Positions 6,615 to 8,639 of a DNA stretch of 8,639 bases are shown in pieces. Every line of letters starts with the position of its first letter. Position 1 is the first letter of the stretch. The notes below the pieces were generated by a model. It was not told the origin of the DNA and ran no database searches. It saw only the letters and a program-made list of their open reading frames with translations. The stretch spans positions 1 to 8,639 of the forward strand of contig JAISWC010000017.1 of NCBI GenBank assembly GCA_031271245.1. Direction: 5' to 3'. The position numbers were made by a program, and so were the translations under genes. Origin of the DNA: Tannerella sp. (GTDB taxonomy: Bacteria; Bacteroidota; Bacteroidia; Bacteroidales; Tannerellaceae).

Positions 6615-7100
6615 ATGCGTTTAGAGAAGTTTACATATCCGCCGCCTTTTACACTTTACGGGGAAACGACGCCCGGTTCATTGCTTTCGCCGCCTTCGTG
6701 CGCAGCGCTTTTTCCGGTGCGCAGCGCCGCACGCCGGAAACCCGCGGCACAGCGTCGGACGGACGGGAATACCCTCTTTCCGGCCGGCGGAAAAGACTTT
6801 TCCCCGCAGGGATCAACCTTTTCGCTCCGGAAAAAGACTTTTCCCCCAAAGGGGAAGATCTTTTCTCCACAGGGGAATACTTTTTTTTCGCAGGGGAAAA
6901 TTTTTACTCCATGGGGGCAGACTTTTCCCCCACGGGGAAAGACCGTCCCCCATAGGGGAACACTTTTTCTCCACGGAGAAAAATCTTCTTTCCACGGGGA
7001 AATATTTTTCCCCCGTAGGGGAAAGACTTCCCCCAAAGGGGAAAACCTTTCCCCTACAGAAAAAATCCTTTCCTCCTCGCAGGAAAAACCGTTCGGATAA
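6615..7100 (+). CDS. Doubtful ORF spanning the palindrome array
   Basis: An ATG 20 bp after the promoter box opens a 161-codon frame. About 55 residues of low-complexity Pro/Arg/Ala sequence are followed by some 14 degenerate heptapeptides such as TFPPKGK, IFSPQGN and TFPPRGK, ending PFG. There is no signal peptide, membrane helix or known domain. The frame stays open because the DNA repeat is 21 bp, a multiple of three, and lacks stops. Another plus frame and minus-strand frames are also open over much of the array. From about residue 115 the peptide register slides (PRGK becomes LHGEK) while the DNA palindromes persist, so selection seems to act on nucleic acid. Expression is possible but a functional protein is unlikely. 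Confidence 0.22.
   Translation: MRLEKFTYPPPFTLYGETTPGSLLSPPSCAALFPVRSAARRKPAAQRRTDGNTLFPAGGKDFSPQGSTFSLRKKTFPPKGKIFSPQGNTFFSQGKIFTPWGQTFPPRGKTVPHRGTLFLHGEKSSFHGEIFFPRRGKTSPKGENLSPTEKILSSSQEKPFG
6711..6740. repeat. GC-rich hairpin upstream of the array
   Basis: TTTCCGGTGCG (6711-6721) and CGCACGCCGGAAA (6728-6740) form an imperfect stem with a two-base bulge. The arms share the TTTCC/GGAAA ends of the array units, so this may be a divergent outlying member. TGCGCAGCGC also occurs twice as a direct repeat (6699-6708 and 6718-6727). Confidence 0.5.
6777..7086. repeat. Array of about 15 palindromes with a 21-bp period
   Basis: Each unit has the form TTTTCCCC, two to four loop bases, GGGGAAAA, and a few linker bases. 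Approximate palindrome centres are 6785, 6807, 6827, 6849, 6870, 6891, 6912, 6932, 6953, 6974, 6995, 7016, 7036, 7056 and 7078, a mean spacing of 20.9 bp. The best unit has perfect 9-bp arms around AC (6964-6983). Others are TTCCCC/GGGGAA (6841-6856 and 7028-7043) and TTTTCCCC/GGGGAAA (6923-6940). Units diverge in sequence but many changes keep the arms complementary. On RNA each would be a separate small hairpin; on DNA the centres lie about two helical turns apart, on the same face. I know no named element with this design. It stops 39 bp before the gene at 7125. Confidence 0.88.
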
Positions 7101-7124
7101 AATATTTTTAATGATTCAAATTAT

Positions 7125-7796
7125 ATGGGAAAGACAGATTATTTGCCATCCAACGTGCTGGCATATCAGAAGAAGGTGCACAACATCCGTACCCGGGTAA
7201 CCGCCAGCCAGACACAGTGGGACATTTCCACCCTGGCGCTGGCGCCCCTCGACCCGCTGATCGCCGCCCTTGACGCGGCAATCGAGGTGTCCGAAAACCC
7301 CGCCACGCGCACCGCCGCCGCCATCCGCCGGCGTAACGAAGCGCGAACGGCGCTCGACCGCGTGTTGCGGTCCTTTATCCAGGGACGCCTTATACACAAC
7401 CTCCTCGTCTCCGACGACGCCCTCCTCGACATGGGCCTGCCCACCCATGACCACAAGCCTACACGCCACCCGGTGACCGACGACACGCCGCTCCTCAGTT
7501 TCTCTTCGCCCGCGCCGGGAATCATCAACGTGGCGTTCGGCGCCGGAAACAAAAAACGGCGCGGCAAGGCCGACGATACCCACGGCATGGAAGCGCGATG
7601 GCTGAAATCCCACTCGCCCGTCTCGCCAACCGACTGGTCTGAACTCACGCACAGCGAGTTCGCCACCCGTTCGCCGATGCGACTGGTCTTCGAGGGACAC
7701 GACCGCGGACAGTGGATTCACCTCGCCGCACGATGGGAAAACAACCGCGGCGAATATAGCCCCTGGACGGAAATCATCAGTCCCGTGATCCCATGA
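7125..7796 (+). CDS. Conserved-type Bacteroidetes hypothetical protein
   Basis: This 223-residue protein has no signal peptide or membrane segment. The N-terminal half (about 1-105) is probably helical and rich in Ala and Arg, with AAIEVSENPATRTAAAIRRR in its middle. The C-terminal half, from about 120, is probably a beta-sandwich ending GQWIHLAARWENNRGEYSPW and a final strand; the ARWENNRGE-SPW pattern resembles the last strands of fibronectin type III-like domains. I recall many Bacteroidetes proteins with this layout and a similar ending, none with a known function. The ATG at 7125 directly follows an AT-rich stretch after the palindrome array and gives a family-like start (MGKTDYLPSN). 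Whether the array controls it is unknown. The GC-rich coding sequence contrasts with the AT-rich flanks. Confidence 0.78.
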   Translation: MGKTDYLPSNVLAYQKKVHNIRTRVTASQTQWDISTLALAPLDPLIAALDAAIEVSENPATRTAAAIRRRNEARTALDRVLRSFIQGRLIHNLLVSDDALLDMGLPTHDHKPTRHPVTDDTPLLSFSSPAPGIINVAFGAGNKKRRGKADDTHGMEARWLKSHSPVSPTDWSELTHSEFATRSPMRLVFEGHDRGQWIHLAARWENNRGEYSPWTEIISPVIP

Positions 7797-7800
7797 AAGA

Positions 7801-7834
7801 ATGGAGAATGGAGAATGGAGAATGGAGAATGAAA
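7801..7834. repeat. Tandem ATGGAGA heptamer repeat
   Basis: Four perfect copies of ATGGAGA (7801-7828) followed by a partial ATGAAA lie just after the stop codon at 7796 and 30 bp before the next start. Similar GAATGGA tracts are common between genes in Bacteroidetes, as far as I recall. Copy number could vary by replication slippage, altering the spacing between the two genes. Confidence 0.85.
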
Positions 7835-7863
7835 TTGAATTAGACTGATTGATAAGGAAGCGT

Positions 7864-8639
7864 ATGAAATCATTCAACACAACAGGTCCCTGCGACCCTC
7901 AAAGACATTATATGCTGCCGCCCGAAGAACGTTTGGCCGGAGCAGGTTTAAGCCGTTATCTTGACGAACAGCTCTATTGGGTGCTTCATGCACCGCGCCA
8001 GACGGGGAAAACTACCTTCCTGATCAGCTGGATGCGCGAACTTAACGCTACAGGCAACTATGTCGCCTGTTACGTGAGCGTGGAGCGGTGCCAGGGCATT
8101 CGGGATATTGAACGGGCAATACCTGCAATAGGTGATGCCGTCCGCCAGAGTGCGAGAATGGAAAGTTTGCCCGTACCTGAAAGTACGGCCGTCAGTCCGG
8201 TAAGTTTGCTGAGCGAAATGCTTGAGGAATGGGCGAAACTTGTCGCTCCCAGGCCTTTGATTGTGCTTTTCGACGAAGTGGACGTGCTGACGGGCGAGGC
8301 AATGATCAGTTTCCTGCGGCAGTTGCGTGGCGGCTTTGCAACCCGTGGCGTGGGGAAATTCCCCGTATCTGTCGCGCTTGTCGGTATGCGCGATTTGAAG
8401 GACTATATCACGCAAAGCAAGGATGGCGTGGAGCCGAATCCCGGCTCGCCGTTTAATATCAAGAAGGATTCCATCCTGTTAAAAAATTTTTCGGAAGAAG
8501 ACGTCACCGCCCTTTTTGCCCTGCGGACAGCCGAAACGGGACAAAAAATCACGCGGGAAGCGCTGGATTATGTCTGGGAACAGTCGCAGGGGCAACCCTG
8601 GATTGTCAACAACCTGTTTGACCGGGCGACAACAAGGGT
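7864..8639 (+). CDS. P-loop (AAA-type) ATPase, 3' end beyond the window
   Basis: The frame opens at ATG 7864 and runs without a stop to the window edge, giving the first 258 residues. It begins MKSFNTTGPCDPQRHYMLPP, an opening I recall from a family of bacterial AAA-like ATP-binding proteins. The Walker A motif APRQTGKTT lies at 43-51 and Walker B with LIVLFDEVD at 132-140 (Asp137, Glu138). A sensor-like segment VALVGMRD follows at 170-177, and FSEEDVTALF (209-218) begins the lid-like helical part. There is no signal peptide, so it is cytoplasmic. Such proteins are often multicopy and sometimes linked to mobile or defence regions, but the partner and role are not visible here. Only the heptamer repeat separates it from the gene upstream, and I see no promoter between them. 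Confidence 0.87.
   Translation, partial: MKSFNTTGPCDPQRHYMLPPEERLAGAGLSRYLDEQLYWVLHAPRQTGKTTFLISWMRELNATGNYVACYVSVERCQGIRDIERAIPAIGDAVRQSARMESLPVPESTAVSPVSLLSEMLEEWAKLVAPRPLIVLFDEVDVLTGEAMISFLRQLRGGFATRGVGKFPVSVALVGMRDLKDYITQSKDGVEPNPGSPFNIKKDSILLKNFSEEDVTALFALRTAETGQKITREALDYVWEQSQGQPWIVNNLFDRATTR

Noticed and set aside
6777..7086. CRISPR array
   Set aside because: The period of 21 bp is too short, there are no alternating identical repeats and unique spacers, and no cas genes are visible.
6777..7086. G-quadruplex tract from the repeated GGGG runs
   Set aside because: The GGGG runs are about 17 nt apart and each has a facing CCCC run next to it, so local hairpins should form more easily than a quadruplex.
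7116..7880. 254-codon minus-strand ORF containing a repeated HSPFSI-like stretch
   Set aside because: That stretch is the complement of the ATGGAGA repeat, and the rest is antisense to the 223-residue protein.
7948..8415. 155-codon minus-strand ORF opposite the ATPase
   Set aside because: The plus strand carries an open frame with Walker A and B motifs, so this is a shadow.

Overview
The window looks like chromosomal DNA from a member of the Bacteroidetes, most likely Bacteroidales, with near-balanced base composition. The evidence is the recurring TAnnTTTG promoter box upstream of several genes, the scarcity of Shine-Dalgarno sequences, Bacteroidetes-style lipoproteins, a MetK of 429 residues and an AAA-type ATPase of a kind I know from that phylum. 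Assignment below order is not possible from the sequence alone.

Layout: 1-367 is non-coding, with a cluster of inverted CACGGAG heptamers followed by a probable promoter. 368-1891 (+) encodes a secreted GH51 alpha-L-arabinofuranosidase. It converges on 1969-2385 (-), a lipoprotein with an ABM-type monooxygenase fold, and a bidirectional terminator lies between them. 2465-3550 (-) is tryptophanyl-tRNA synthetase (trpS) with its own promoter. Upstream of it are two genes of unknown function spaced 8 bp apart: a lipoprotein (4288-4965, -) and a C-terminally membrane-anchored protein (3596-4279, -). A divergent promoter region then separates these from metK (5183-6472, +), whose leader holds a recognisable SAM-II riboswitch; metK ends at a strong intrinsic terminator.

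The right-hand part is accessory in character. After metK come a short palindrome, a promoter box and an array (6777-7086) of about 15 imperfect palindromes of the form TTTTCCCC-NNN-GGGGAAAA. Their centres recur every 20.9 bp on average, close to two turns of B-DNA. The array is open in more than one frame on both strands, but the palindromes drift relative to the codons, so the conserved object appears to be the DNA or RNA structure. Then come a 223-residue Bacteroidetes-type hypothetical protein (7125-7796), a tandem ATGGAGA heptamer repeat, and the first 258 codons of a P-loop ATPase that runs off the window.

Functionally the window joins unrelated housekeeping genes (trpS, metK), a polysaccharide-degrading enzyme and uncharacterised envelope proteins. 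The best-supported regulatory circuit is feedback control of metK by S-adenosylmethionine through the riboswitch. The most unexplained structure is the 21-bp palindrome array.
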